DNA of 64,000 nt from JAJPJE01 sp963848375 (GCA_963848375.1 CAWKDK010000024.1:115680-179679), one strand, 5' to 3'; positions 52,304-63,327 are shown, numbered from the stretch's first letter. Notes: generated by a model from the letters alone, not told the origin. Made by a program: numbers and translations.

Positions 52304-52975
52304 ATGTTTGAACAGGAAATGGAACTGGAAAAAGGTAAAGGTGGCTGGGGACCGATGTTCCTGGTCGTTGTTCTCGTCGGCTGCATCGTCGGTGGAATCG
52401 GCTATTACGTCTACCAGATGAAAAAGGGCCTCTCACAGGAAGAAGCATCGTCCGTCGTTACCAGCATTTTGACTGCTAAAACGCCGAAGACGCATTTCCG
52501 CACCGGCGTTGTCATGCCCAGCATTGATGAGAAACCGAAAGATCCGCACTACCAGTTGCTGGAAAAATCTGGACTTGTCACCCTTCAGAACGCCGTCGGC
52601 GGCGGCGAGGTAGTAAAGCTTACCGATGCTGGTCAGCGCGTGATCGAGGCAATCCCCGGTGAGAAGAATTGGAAGAGCTCTGACGGAACATCGCAATATG
52701 AAGTTCCCCTCGCTGTTCGTAGACTGGTTCGGATCGACAGCATCAATATGACCGGCCCGAGCCGCGCCAAGATTGAATACACCTGGCAGTGGGACGCCAA
52801 CCAGCTCGGAAAGATATTCGACGCCTCCGGCGACCTGGTACAGAAGTTCAACACGTGGGATCGCGGCAAGCTTATCCAGAACTACGGCGCCGATTTCTTT
52901 AAACCAGACCAGAAGAAAGAATCCATTTTCCTGATTCGTGGCGAAAAAGGCTGGAAGCTCGAAGTTCTCGACTAA
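52304..52975 (+). CDS. Single-pass membrane-anchored protein, unknown
   Basis: 223 aa. A short cytoplasmic Glu/Lys-rich N-terminus precedes one helix (PMFLVVVLVGCIVGGIGYYV), with a soluble domain outside. That domain shows a repeating strand/helix pattern (LEKSGLVTLQNAVGGGEVVK, TDAGQRVIEAI, then IEYTWQWDANQLGKIFDASG) that recalls a winged-helix followed by a beta-rich domain. RBS GGGAGGGG. A strong terminator follows, so it is monocistronic. Function not recognised. Confidence 0.75.
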   Translation: MFEQEMELEKGKGGWGPMFLVVVLVGCIVGGIGYYVYQMKKGLSQEEASSVVTSILTAKTPKTHFRTGVVMPSIDEKPKDPHYQLLEKSGLVTLQNAVGGGEVVKLTDAGQRVIEAIPGEKNWKSSDGTSQYEVPLAVRRLVRIDSINMTGPSRAKIEYTWQWDANQLGKIFDASGDLVQKFNTWDRGKLIQNYGADFFKPDQKKESIFLIRGEKGWKLEVLD

Positions 52976-53008
52976 AGGCTCGCTGACCCTCAAGTCGCCC
53001 AATAAAAA

Positions 53009-53036
53009 GGCCGGTCGCAGTTGACCGGCCCTTTCT
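53009..53036. terminator. Bidirectional intrinsic terminator
   Basis: GGCCGGTC/GACCGGCC (8-bp stem, 6-base loop) with AAAAA before it and CTTTCT after it, between the convergent genes ending at 52975 and 53091. Confidence 0.88.
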
Positions 53037-53090
53037 ATTGTTAGGATCGCGCGGAAACCGGTGGCGCGGACTCCGCATAGGCAGCTCCGC

Positions 53091-53627
53091 CTACCCTTCC
53101 CACTCTTCCCGCAAAACCGAATACAGCTTCAAATCCCGAAATTCTGCCTTGATCCGCGCGTGCTGGCGCAATATGCCCTCGTATTTCATTCCTGACTTCT
53201 CCAGCACCCGTGCCGACGCAAGATTCTCTACATCGCACCGCGCTTCCACCCGATTCAACTTCAGTTCACCAAAAATGAATCCGAGCACCGCCGCCACCGC
53301 TTCGGTCGTGAGTCCCTGGTTCCAGAAGCGGCGCGACAGCGCGAATCCCAACTCGGCCCGCGAATCGCGATGCTTGAATGATCCAAATCCGCATGTCCCG
53401 ATCATCTTCCCTGTGCCGCGTTGCGTAACTGCCCAGACCATGCCTTCGCCGCGGCGGTGTTGTTCGATGATGTAGCTCAGAAACACGCGCGTTTCATCGA
53501 GCGTCTTATGCGTATCCCATAGCGTGTAGCGCGAGACCTCGGGATCGGACGCATATTCGAAGATGTCATCTACATCTGTCGCACGCAATTGCCGCAAGAC
53601 CAGTCTGCGCGTCTCGAGCACAGGCAT
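53091..53627 (-). CDS. GNAT acetyltransferase, RimJ/RimL type
   Basis: 178 aa from ATG 53627 (MPVLETRRLVLRQLRATDVD). The acetyl-CoA-binding loop is ALSRRFWNQGLTTEAVAAVL, and the final NLASARVLEKSGMKYEGILR is the GNAT motif typical of RimJ/RimL and spermidine-like acetyltransferases. The substrate (protein N-terminus or small amine) cannot be told. It starts 41 bases after the larB stop; a longer frame to 53714 would overlap larB. Confidence 0.9.
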   Translation of the reverse strand: MPVLETRRLVLRQLRATDVDDIFEYASDPEVSRYTLWDTHKTLDETRVFLSYIIEQHRRGEGMVWAVTQRGTGKMIGTCGFGSFKHRDSRAELGFALSRRFWNQGLTTEAVAAVLGFIFGELKLNRVEARCDVENLASARVLEKSGMKYEGILRQHARIKAEFRDLKLYSVLREEWEG

Positions 53628-53667
53628 GCTCGGCAGACTCCACTCCAGCAATTTCTGCTTCGCGAGA

Positions 53668-54416
53668 CTAAAGGCGGTTGATGACCGACGCAACATAAGC
53701 GGCTCCGAACCCATTATCGATATTAACCACGCTTACATTAGATGCGCACGAATTCAGCATCCCCAGCAATGCTGCTAATCCTTGGAATGAAGCGCCGTAT
53801 CCCACGCTGGTAGGAACGGCGATCACCGGAATTCCAACCAGTCCGCCCACCACGCTCGGCAAAGCGCCTTCCATCCCCGCGCACACAATCACCACGCGCG
53901 CCGCATGCAATACATCACGATTCGCTAAAAGGCGATGGATCCCAGCCACACCCACGTCGTATAGCCGATCGACTTCGTTTCCCATCGTCTCCGCAGTCAC
54001 CACCGCTTCTTCTGCGACGGGAATATCGCTCGTGCCGGCTGAGACGACGGCAATTCTGCCCTTGCCGTATTTCTTATGTGTCTTGCAGTAAGCACGATTG
54101 CGCGGGCCTGTTCCTGGTAAGTCGCGCCGGGAAAATTGTTGCGCACCATCTCCCAGTGCTCTGGCGTGGCGCGCGTCACCAGTACATTGGTTCCGCGCTC
54201 GGCCAGCCGCCCGAAAATCCCCGAGACCTGCTCCGCGGTCTTGCCCTGCCCAAAAATTACTTCCGGCATGCCGTTCCGGAGCAGCCGATGATGATCGACC
54301 TTCGCGAATCCGAGATCCTCGAACGGAAGATGATGCATACGCTGAACCGCATCATCAGGCGTGACCTTCCCCGCGCGCACTTCTTCGAATAACTGCCGGA
54401 TCTGCTCAACATTCAT
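53668..54416 (-). pseudogene. larB: LarB-type pyridinium biscarboxylate synthase, one frameshift
   Basis: An AIR-carboxylase-like (PurE) enzyme making the precursor of the nickel-pincer cofactor of lactate racemase. The first frame holds the N-terminal region (FEEVRAGKVTPDDAVQRMHH, VIFGQGKTAEQV), then slips into Arg/Pro-rich sequence after ARAIVLTA. The second frame reads KTHKKYGKGRIAVVSAGTSD, IPVAEEAV and on through ETMGNEVDRLYDVGVAGIHR, then GMEGALPSVVGGL, to 53668. One missing base near 54084-54088 explains it. No larA, larC or larE is in the window, so the cofactor may serve another enzyme or those genes are elsewhere. Confidence 0.88.
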
Positions 54417-54435
54417 GGAAGATTTGGCCCGGCCT

Positions 54436-55932
54436 TCAGCTTACCATCTGCAGACGTTGGCCGGAACCGGAGCGTGGCGGGATGCGCTGCAGCTTCAGCC
54501 GCTCCACTGTTTCGAAATAGAGTTCGCGCGCGGCGTCGGGCTCACAAAGGGGCGCGCAGAATAGCATTCGCAGAAATCGCTTATTTACCTTACCCGCCAC
54601 ATACGCTTCGTAGATGCGGCTCGCCAGGGTCTGCCCCATCCTGACGCTCGCATCGGCAACACACGTCACCACCCGCGAAGGACAAAGAATCTTCGATCCC
54701 AGGTAGGCGAGTGCCTGTTCGATCGCTTTTCGATAGAACTCGTCTTCCGTCGAGTGGGCTTCCGACCCTGCGGTAGAACCTTCTCCCTGGCAGGCGTGAT
54801 GTACGAACCGGGCGGCCTCCTCTGCCGCTTCCGGCATCAGGAACCTCTGCGCAAAAACAGTGTTCACCGCAGGAACATAGCAGCTGCCCCGTAGCCGCAG
54901 CGTGCTTAGGACTTGCGCAATCTCCACCGAATTCAGCCCCGCACGTTGCAGACGCTTGCGAATGCTCTGACTCCGTCGCATGCAGCTCACTTCTGGAAAG
55001 TTGTCGGAATGGACGGAGGCGCCGGCATCCTGCTCCAGATTCAGAAAACGGCACAGTGTATCGATCAGGTTATAAATACTCGGAGCCAGGTCTGGAGCAC
55101 TGGGCTGCTCGCCCTGCCACTGTTCGATATACATCCGGTAGTTTTCGTACTTCTCGAGCGGCGTCGACGTAAATGCGCAAATCACGTCCTCATCCACTCG
55201 TACAGCGTCCACACTCTCCCCGGGTTCACCCGCCGCTTGCCAGTAAAGGGCATCTACATTCTGGAGAACTGTAAAAACTCGCGCTTCCGGCTGCTGCTCA
55301 CGCAGTCGACTCGGCAAGTGATTGGGCGCGAGATGCGATTCACCAAACAGCACGACGATCAGCGCTTCAGGGTGTCGGCGCCGCAGTTCCAGCAACTTTG
55401 CTGCCGCATGCCGATCACGCCTCGCGATGGTCCGTAAGTCACTGCGCGGAGGGCAGTCCAGCCCGTACACGCCGTCGGTCACCTTCCGCGCCCGCTCCAG
55501 CAACTCACGATACGGTCTCCAATCGTATCCCCAGTCCGTATCGAAGCGAATTCGCTCTCGCAACTCCTCGCTATCGATCTCCTCTCGAAACCACTCGTCC
55601 ACGATCTTCTGATCCCGTGCCAGAATCGCTTCCACGCAGAACAGCACTGGCCGTGAACCTTGTGCTAATTGTTCCAGGATCGAAGCAGCATAGGCCTGCG
55701 CTGCCGAGAGGGCGTGATAGTCGCCGATCAGCACGATGTCAGCCTGGCGGAGATGAACATCCATCTCTCCCGGCCTAAGAACACAGCGGTAACTTTGAAA
55801 CGCTGCCGTGTAGTCCTTCAAATAACGACAGCGAGAAACGGAATCGTTGGCAGAAATGGTGCGCTCAACATTTGCGAGCGCGTGCAACTGGGCAGCACTG
55901 CGACGAAACCGTCGCGCCGAAATCTTGGCCAT
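54436..55932 (-). CDS. ChaN-like (TIKI/haem-binding) protein
   Basis: 498 aa. The region DIVLIGDYHALSAAQAYAAS, then RPVLFCVEAILARDQKIVDE and VVLFGESHLAPNHLPSRL matches the ChaN/TIKI-type PF04187 family (GE-x-H motifs), which includes iron-regulated haem-binding lipoproteins and metalloproteases. Unlike ChaN it has no signal peptide, and it carries a ~250-residue C-terminal extension of unknown type with several Cys. Start ATG 55932 (MAKISARRF) chosen; 55956 possible. Divergent from the UbiX-like gene. Confidence 0.82.
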   Translation of the reverse strand: MAKISARRFRRSAAQLHALANVERTISANDSVSRCRYLKDYTAAFQSYRCVLRPGEMDVHLRQADIVLIGDYHALSAAQAYAASILEQLAQGSRPVLFCVEAILARDQKIVDEWFREEIDSEELRERIRFDTDWGYDWRPYRELLERARKVTDGVYGLDCPPRSDLRTIARRDRHAAAKLLELRRRHPEALIVVLFGESHLAPNHLPSRLREQQPEARVFTVLQNVDALYWQAAGEPGESVDAVRVDEDVICAFTSTPLEKYENYRMYIEQWQGEQPSAPDLAPSIYNLIDTLCRFLNLEQDAGASVHSDNFPEVSCMRRSQSIRKRLQRAGLNSVEIAQVLSTLRLRGSCYVPAVNTVFAQRFLMPEAAEEAARFVHHACQGEGSTAGSEAHSTEDEFYRKAIEQALAYLGSKILCPSRVVTCVADASVRMGQTLASRIYEAYVAGKVNKRFLRMLFCAPLCEPDAARELYFETVERLKLQRIPPRSGSGQRLQMVS

Positions 55933-56045
55933 ATCTTTCTTTGGACGGTTCCACAAGGCCGTCCGAGGGGCATCGGCCTTGACTTCTGCACAGGCGTGTC
56001 CCTATCCTCACCCGTCCGGCTCATCGGACGTTCTTTTCTACTTTG

Positions 56046-56657
56046 ATGCCTAAACCGACGCATTCAGACCAGCGCAATTTAACCGTCGCCACTACCGGAG
56101 CCAGCGGCGCTATCTTCCTGAAACAACTACTACTTACATGCGAGCGAGACGGCCGGATCGCAAACCTGAACTTCATTCCTTCCGACAATGCTCTGCGCGT
56201 CATCGCCGAGGAACTCGGCCTGACCGGGCGCAGCAATCTTGTGGAACAGTTGCTGGGGACAAAGTCATCCAAGATCGCCCTGCAGAGTAATGGCGACATC
56301 GGCGCAAACGTCGCGAGCGGTTCCTACCCGACCAGCGCCATGATCGTGCTTCCCTGCTCGATGGGTACTCTCGCCAAAATTGCGAATGGCCTCGCCACTC
56401 ATCTCATCGAACGCGCCGCGGATGTCTGTTTGAAAGAAAAACGGCCGCTCGTGCTTTGCGTCCGCGAGACTCCGCTGAACAAGATCCACATACGCAATAT
56501 GTACCGGGCGGCCGACGCTGGAGCCACGATCTTTCCTCTGATCCCAGCTTTCTACAATCGCCCGGACTCGATCGAGGAAATCGCGCGCCAGTTCGCCTGC
56601 CGCGTTCTCGCCCATATTGGCCTTGATCAACCCGACACTTACCGCTGGAAGGCGTAA
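56046..56657 (+). CDS. ubiX: UbiX-like flavin prenyltransferase
   Basis: 203 aa. FMN-binding start VATTGASGAIFLKQLLLTCE, then MIVLPCSMGTLAKIANGLAT and RPLVLCVRETPLNKIHIRNM, as in UbiX/Pad1, which attaches a dimethylallyl group to FMN to make the prFMN cofactor for UbiD decarboxylases. No ubiD is adjacent. The start at 56046 is one of two tandem candidates (TTG 56043). Confidence 0.92.
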   Translation: MPKPTHSDQRNLTVATTGASGAIFLKQLLLTCERDGRIANLNFIPSDNALRVIAEELGLTGRSNLVEQLLGTKSSKIALQSNGDIGANVASGSYPTSAMIVLPCSMGTLAKIANGLATHLIERAADVCLKEKRPLVLCVRETPLNKIHIRNMYRAADAGATIFPLIPAFYNRPDSIEEIARQFACRVLAHIGLDQPDTYRWKA

Positions 56658-56881
56658 AGGGCATCTCACGGGCGCGAGCTCCGCAGGTATGCTTCAAGGG
56701 CCATTCGAACCTTCTCTTGCCTGGGCGGGCGTTTTTGCGATGTCCAAAATTAAAATCGCAAACAAATTGCTCCATTTGTCGATTTCGTCTCGTCCCATCC
56801 GACGTGCCAGTGGAAATGGATGATTCCGGAATCGAACGCCCGTACGTCTAGCCGCAACCAAACACACAGGAGACATTCTCA

Positions 56882-57301
56882 ATGCGAGTCATGGTAATCG
56901 TGAAAGCCGACAAGAACTCAGAAGCAGGCATCCTCCCCAGCCCCGAACTTTTTGCCGACATGAACGAGTTCAACGAAGAACTGGCCAAGGCCGGCGTCAT
57001 GTTAGCTGGCGAGGGACTTCACCCGACGTCCAAAGGGGCACGCGTCAAATTCGAAGGCAAACGGCGCACCGTGATCGACGGCCCGTTCGCGGAGAGCAAG
57101 GAACTGATCGCTGGATTCTGGCTCTGGAAGGTGAAATCGATGGAAGAAGCCATCGAATGGCTGAAACGAGCCCCCTTCGACGGAGGTACCGAGGTGGAAA
57201 TCCGTCGCATATACGAGGCTGAGGATTTCGGCGACGCGTTGAGTCCCGAGCTGGCCGAGAAAGAACAACGCCTGCGCGACCAGCTCGCAGCCAAAAAGTA
57301 G
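56882..57301 (+). CDS. YciI-like (DGPF) domain protein
   Basis: 139 aa. The DGPF signature is plain (VIDGPFAESKELIAGFWLWK) with PFDGGTEVEIR near the end. The family has ferredoxin-like fold subunits of unknown reaction, often beside ECF sigma factors. The VOC gene follows 185 bases downstream on the same strand, a common pairing. Confidence 0.9.
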   Translation: MRVMVIVKADKNSEAGILPSPELFADMNEFNEELAKAGVMLAGEGLHPTSKGARVKFEGKRRTVIDGPFAESKELIAGFWLWKVKSMEEAIEWLKRAPFDGGTEVEIRRIYEAEDFGDALSPELAEKEQRLRDQLAAKK

Positions 57302-57486
57302 TGCTGGTTTCATAAATACGGGATTGCAGAGCACACCTTCGTAGGCTGCGGGAAAAGAACCTCCGCAGCCACGGAGCGGCGCCATTCGTAAGCCCAGAGC
57401 GTAAGGTCTAGGGTGCTGAAGTGCGAGCCGCACGAGCCTTGGAGGCTGGCACACGAGCACCGAGCTGTTCATCGGAGAAGAACGAC

Positions 57487-57962
57487 GTGCAGAAAATCAC
57501 ACCCTTTTTATGGTTCGACGACAAAGCCGAGGATGCTGCGAACTTCTACGTTTCCATCTTTAAGAACTCGAAGATTGAAAACGTCAGCCGTTATGGCGAC
57601 GCTGGCCCGGGTCCAAAAGGATCGGTCATGATCGTGCAGTTTCAACTCGAGGGCCAGCGATTCACCGCCTTGAACGGTGGCCCTGTATTTCACTTCACGC
57701 CGGCTATCTCTTTGCTCGTCGATTGTCAGACGCAGGAAGAAGTCGATGATCTGTGGCAAGAGACTCTCTGCCGGCGGCAGGCCGGACCGTTGCGGCTGGC
57801 TGACCGACAAGTACGGACTCTCCTGGCAAATCATTCCCGCCGCGTTGGGCAAGTTGATGAGCGATCCCGATCCTGAAAAATCAAAGCGGGTGATGCAGGC
57901 CATGCTCCAGATGGACAAAATCGATATCAAGCGTCTGGAGCAGGCCTATCAAGGGGAAGTAA
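57487..57962 (+). pseudogene. PhnB-like VOC protein, two frameshifts
   Basis: GTG start with GGAGAAG upstream. First frame: ITPFLWFDDKAEDAANFYVS, IFKNSKIENVSRYGDAGPGP and FTALNGGPVFHFTPAISLLV, until VDDLWQE. The second frame then carries LSAGGRPDRCGWLTDKYGLS, WQIIPAALGKLMSDPDPEKS and MQAMLQMDKIDIKRLEQAYQ. One extra base at about 57759-57764 joins them. The natural end (AYQGK stop) needs one fewer G in the GGGG run at 57953-57956; otherwise the frame runs to 58183, over the next gene. The family includes 3-demethylubiquinone-methyltransferase-like VOC proteins. Confidence 0.82.
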
Positions 57963-58047
57963 CGACTCCGAGTTATAGGAACCCTACGTGGGGCAGCCGA
58001 TCCTTCGATCTCGCTCAGGACAGCCTCTCGGCCGCCCACGCTTACTC

Positions 58048-60736
58048 CTACTTCGCTCCCGGATGCAGCGTCTGCGGCGCAATATTCCATCCGCTGATCA
58101 GCACTTGCGGCGATCCATGCGGATCGGAAACCGTGTACGTCGCCGAGACCTCACGTTTCTCGCCGGGCATCAGGGTGATGTAGTTGTCGTCGAAGAATAC
58201 AGGCAGGTAATCCTGCTCCTTGTTATCCGTGACACGCAGATACGTCATGAACGCCAAATTTTTCGACGGATTCTGTAATGTGACGTGCACGACTTCATTG
58301 TTCCCGCGATGCTCCACGGTGCTGGTGGCGGTCAGCTGAACGTTCGGCAGAGAGTTCAGACCCGATAGATTTGCTTCCTGTGTAGTGGGCGTAGTGAAGA
58401 AGGACGTCTTGCTCCAGTCGTACTGTTCCGCCTGAGTGGAGAGCCAATAAAAATTCTGGCTCACTAGTTTGCCCGTCGAGTCGTGCAGCGCGAGTCGTAC
58501 AAAATAGGTTGGCGTCAGCCCATCAATCGCCGGGATATCGAGTGCCTTCACGCTGCCATCTTCGGGAACATCTACATCGGCTTCCTTCGAGAACTTCTCG
58601 GATAAATCAAGGTTGTAGACGGTCACCGTAGCTTTCAGCTTCGAGAACGCCTTGTACTGATCGTTCACTACCCAAACGGCGTGATCATCGTAGCCGTATA
58701 GAACGTGTACGCGGTTCGTTTGCCAGTTTGGTCGAGAAGAATCCCGCCGCAGGCTGAAGGTAATAGTCGTACAGGTGCCATATCGTGCTGGGCCACGCAT
58801 TGTCCTGCATCCACTGAATCACGCCGGTCGATGTGTACTTATTGCGGCGGTAGGCTTCGAACATCGCGCGCTCGCCATCGTAGGCCATGGCTTGCGATTT
58901 CCGCAGATAGTCATCGAGCGTTTGCGGCTGTCCGTAGCGCGCATTCATCGCGGCGTTGAAGATGTTCATGTTCATGAACTTCCCGCCACCCGCGTGATAG
59001 TCCCAGACTTCATTGATTGGCCAAAGCTTGTCCGCAGGGATGAACTTTTTCAGTGACTGCACGGGAACCGGCGCGGGCCCAGGACTCGTTTCGGTATTAA
59101 ATCCGAACGCGCCACCATCACGACTGGGGTGGCGGGGCTGCGGGTTATCTTTATCCACGAACCAGTAGCCGGGCGGAACGTAGTCATAGGGGCCGCTCAT
59201 CTTCACGCCCGACTGTCCCGTAACAGTTGTGGTCTGAGCCGTAGCCGAGGAGAGGATAGGATTCGGCCAGTGCAACTCGTCCTCAATTTTCAGATAAGCC
59301 TGCTCGACCTCTGCCGGAGGAGGATTGTCGCTGCCGTTCAGCCACATCAGCATGCTCGGATGATTGCGCATGCGGAGCATCTGGTCGTGAAGCGATAGAG
59401 ACGAAATCAGGTGGTCAGCCGGAACCCAATCCTTCCAGTGCTCCCAGTGATCGCAACAGCACCAGCCGGCCATGACCAATATGCCCATACGATCGGCGGT
59501 GTTGTAGAAATCGTCGCTCTCCATTTTTCCTTCGAGGCGTACGGTGTTCAGGTTCATGTGGAGCACATACTCGAGCTGCGCACGATCGCGCATGAAATTT
59601 TCGCGCAAAAGCATATCCGGAGCCCAACCGCCGCCGCGCACCAGGAAGTTGCGGCCGTTAATCTTGAACTGACGAAAACCTTTGTCGTTGATAAATGATT
59701 CGATCTGACGTATGCCGAAGGTGGTGTGCGCCGAATCGGAAACGTGGCCGGCCTCGGCGAACTCCAGTGACGCGGTGTAAAGCGGCTGCTTTCCCCACTG
59801 AGCCGGCCACCACACATGCGGGTCCTTCAACTTCAATTGCGAGAACTTCGCCGGATCGAAGGTGACGACCTTCGTTTCGCCAGCGCCGAGTTCGACGGGC
59901 TGATCGAAGCTGATGTTGTTGTCGATCTTGCCGCGCAGCGTTCCCTTCACGGGATTCGTACCGGCATTGTGCAGTTCGGCGCTCACCGTAAGTTCAGCGG
60001 AGGAGAGCGAAGGCAGATCAAGCTTGGTCAGAACTTGCGGATTGCGTACCGAAACTGGACCGGACGAAGTCAGGTAGACCTCGCGCCACAATCCCATGTT
60101 TTTATCCGGAGGCTGGGGATTCCAATCCACCCAGTTGATGCCAAGATCGTTGTAGTCGGGCGCGGAGACTTCAACGGCAATCACATTTGGCTTGCCCGGC
60201 TCGGCGATCTTGGTGACATCGTATTCGTAGGTGCGGTACGGTCCGGCAACGTCGTTGCTGTTGGCGATCTGCTTGCCGTTCATCCATATATTGGCGCGGT
60301 AATTGATCCCGCGAAAATTCAGCCACTGCATTTTGCCCTTGGCCGACGACGGCAGTTCAAACTGTGTCCGGTACCACCACGAGCATTTGAAGGGGCTGTC
60401 GTCGGGCATGGGCTGGTTCTCGAACAGCGAACCCAGCGGGTAAGTCGTGCCTGGAATGGAGCGCAGATTCATTGCGTAGTAGGGATCGGGATAAACCTTT
60501 GCGGCGACCAGCGCAGCAACCACAGTGTTGGGCACAGTCGTCGCCGTCCAGCCGTTCGGCTTGAATCCGGCGGTCGAGATCACATCACCCTTTTCGTCGA
60601 CCTTGCACGACGACTGAATCTGCCAGTTGTTCTTGAGTTCCAGACGAGGACTCGGGTCCGCGTCCGTGGCAAACGCTGAAATAAAAGGAAACAGCAGCAC
60701 AAACGGCAGGAGGGCGCCCGTGATCCGTAAACGCAT
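58048..60736 (-). pseudogene. GH2 exo-beta-D-glucosaminidase-type enzyme, one frameshift
   Basis: About 896 aa restored. Signal peptide (RITGALLPFVLLFPFISAFA), GH2 sugar-binding and jelly-roll domains (WYRTQFELPSSAKGKMQWLN, INYRANIWMNGKQIANSNDV) and the catalytic barrel. MWLNGSDNPPP has the likely acid/base D470, and FNTETSPGPAP the likely nucleophile E549, matching the Asp/Glu arrangement of exo-glucosaminidases such as CsxA. The frame breaks at ANEPRTRS (58711); one surplus C removed gives EPVHVLYGYDDHAVWVVNDQ and the C-terminal Ig-like domain down to 58048. Probably exported and active on chitosan-type oligomers, though a mannosidase is possible. Confidence 0.85.
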
Positions 60737-60841
60737 AGAGAATTTGCTCCGTAAGAGACGCTGAAGATTAGTCAATCGAGGGGGTCGTCGTCAAACCGAA
60801 GCTGCAGGATTGGCTCTATTGAATCGTTTTAAAAAGAGAAT

Positions 60842-63327
60842 TTAGGCCAACTGCTCCGGCGGAAGAGGAGCACTGGCACGGACTTCCGTTCCCTCTCCAG
60901 CCCGTGACGAGATGATGATATCTCCGCCGATGGAATGCATCCGCTCGCGCATGCTGATGAGCCCGAGGTTGGTCCTATGTAGATCCGGCGTGACTTCAAA
61001 CCCATCGCCGAAATCGCGAATGCTCATTGAGAGCTGTTTGTCGTCGCCGATCAGCTCCAACTCCACCGCTTCTGATTGGCTGTGCTTTACCACGTTATCG
61101 AGCGCCTCCTGCGCTACGCGGTAGAAGCAAAGTGAAAAATTACTATCCAGTTTTGGAGGCACGTTCTGGCAGGTACAGTGAGTTTCGATGCCATATTGAT
61201 CCTTGAACCTGCGACAAAGAACTTCAACGGCTATGCCCAGCCCCAGGAAGTCCAGTTCGGAAGCATGCAATTGATGAGAGAGACGGCTGATTTTGCCTAT
61301 GATGTCCCGCGTCAGGTCAGAAAACCCTTCCAGCAAAGCGGGCGCCTCGGGATTTTCATGCTGCGAATGTTGAATCCGAATGGCTAGTAGCGCTACGTCC
61401 TGTCCAATGTCGTCCAGCAACTCGGTGGCGATCTTGCGTCGTTCTTGTTCCTGGGCGGTCAGTAGCCGTCCGCCGATCTCCCGAAGGGTTCGCTCCGCCT
61501 GCTTGCGCTCCGTGATGTCAGCAACGACGCCCAGCGTGCAAGGCTCGCCATCGATTTCAATAATCTCCGCCGATGCTAACCCAACCAGGATCCTCCCCGA
61601 TTTATGGACGAGGCTGATCTCGACATTCTGAATGGTCTCATCATGAAACAGCCGACTCGTCAGCTCGATTCGCTGCGAGGGATCCGCCCACAGGCTGAAT
61701 TCGAACGGCGTCTTCCCGATGACTTCCTCTCGTCGATAGCCGGTAAGACGTTCAAAGGTGTCGTTCACATCAATGAAGCGATGAGTCTTCGCGTTGGTGA
61801 GACTGATCGCCAGGGGGCCGTGACGGAAAGCTTTGGAGAATCTTTCCTCCGATTTCTGCAACGCCTCTTTGATTCGCATGCGTTCGGTAATATCCAGAGC
61901 TACGCCTACTAGTTCCGCCGGACCACCGTCCTTGCGCACGATCTTCGCATCGGTGCGCAACCAGACAACGCGACCGTCAGCTGCGATCATGCGGCATTCA
62001 AAATCAAATTTGCGTTGCTTGGCGGCACATCGCGTAAGCAGTTTAAGGACCCGATCCCGGTCGTCTGGGTGGAGTGTCTGTTTCCAGAAGTCCGGATTCG
62101 CCGTCCAGGTTTCGACGGGATAACCAAGAATCTCTTTGGCGGGATCGTTCACGGAAATCAAGCGAAGCATGACGGGGTCCAGTCGCCACACAATCGCAGG
62201 AACGGTTTCCGTGAATTCCCGGTAGAGCGTGTCGATTTCTTTTCGCGATGCTTCGCAGGCACCGAAAGCCGCCTCTGAGAGCGTGGATTGCAATAGGTTG
62301 CTGCGAGCATCTGCTGTCAGTTCCCGTTCCGATAAATATCCCTTCAGCATCGCTGCAGCTGCAAATACCACCAGGGTCGCGAGCACAACCAACTGGCGAA
62401 CATCGCGAATCTCAGGAGACTGCTGCTGGCGAACAAGATCCCAAATTCCGAAAAGCGGGATCGCCAGCACCACCAGCAATGCCCACAACGGCCCCGAGGC
62501 ATGCGACTTCATCTCGGCTATTTGTGGGGTAACGTCTTCTCAGGAAGTTTTCCCCATCGTAAAGCGGACCACGCAAACCATGCGGCCGAGGCATTTAGGC
62601 CGAAGGCGTACACCGCGCGATTGGAATAAAATCCCGCATCGATCGCGAGGTTAGCGAAGGCCGAACTGAACGCATAAAGCGTACCTGCCCCGAAAAGATT
62701 GAGATAAACTGGTCGCCAGGGTTGTTTACCTCGCACGCAATAGAACCCGATCACGAGAACGAGTGCCAGGTTCTCGATCCGGTAGAGGAAATCGAAACGA
62801 CTGTTGTAGACCTGAGGGTCAGGAAACAGATACTGATGCGGGAAAACGAAGTAAGCGTACAGGAAGACCCAGAAGAAGAGCAGGAGTAGAAAATTGAGCG
62901 CGGGCCGATACAGCTTCAGTCGAGTCGATTGCAGATGGGGAGCGAATGCAACCGCTGCCATGAACGGCACAATATGAAGGAACAGTACCGGGTCCGCGAT
63001 CGAATTATCGGGAATGTCAGACCTCGCACAACGAATTCGTAATAGAGAAATATCCATTGGTCGACCAGCCACAGCGCACACCCAGTCGCAATGAACGTCC
63101 AGAAGATGCGGCCGTCACGGTTGTTTTTCAGAGCATTGACTGCGGAGAATGACGTCGCCAGAAGAATGAACAGGAAGTAGCAGACGCTGCCGTACGCCGC
63201 TGCCATGTTCGCCCTGTTTGAGGGCTACAGACAGGACGATCTTCAGCGCCAGCATGCTGATCAGCACGGCCGGCCAGAACTGAATTTTCAGCCCAAAATA
63301 GCGAATCGCAGTGATCTGGTGCGTCAT
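60842..63327 (-). pseudogene. Membrane PAS sensor kinase-like protein, three frameshifts, no phosphoacceptor His
   Basis: Three frames join end to end: from MTHQITAIRYFGLKIQFWPA (63327) to about 63212; from NMAAAYGSVCYFLFILLATS to about 63020; and from DIPDNSIADPVLFLHIVPFM to about 62536; then DVTPQIAEMKSHASGP runs into the kinase part. Restored length is about 828 aa: an ~8-10-helix sensory membrane domain, two PAS domains (VPAIVWRLDPVMLRLISVND; PLAISLTNAKTHRFIDVNDT), then HisKA_3 and HATPase_c (EALDNVVKHSQS, DFGDGFEV, LGLISMRERM). Where NarL-type kinases read ELHDD, this has ELLDD (codon 61415-61417 is CTG), so autophosphorylation is doubtful. No response regulator adjacent. Confidence 0.82.

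Noticed and set aside
7201..63206. Programmed ribosomal frameshifting as the cause of the broken genes
   Set aside because: The sites share no slippery heptamer or common context, both +1 and -1 shifts occur, and the genes are unrelated, so random indels are the simpler explanation.
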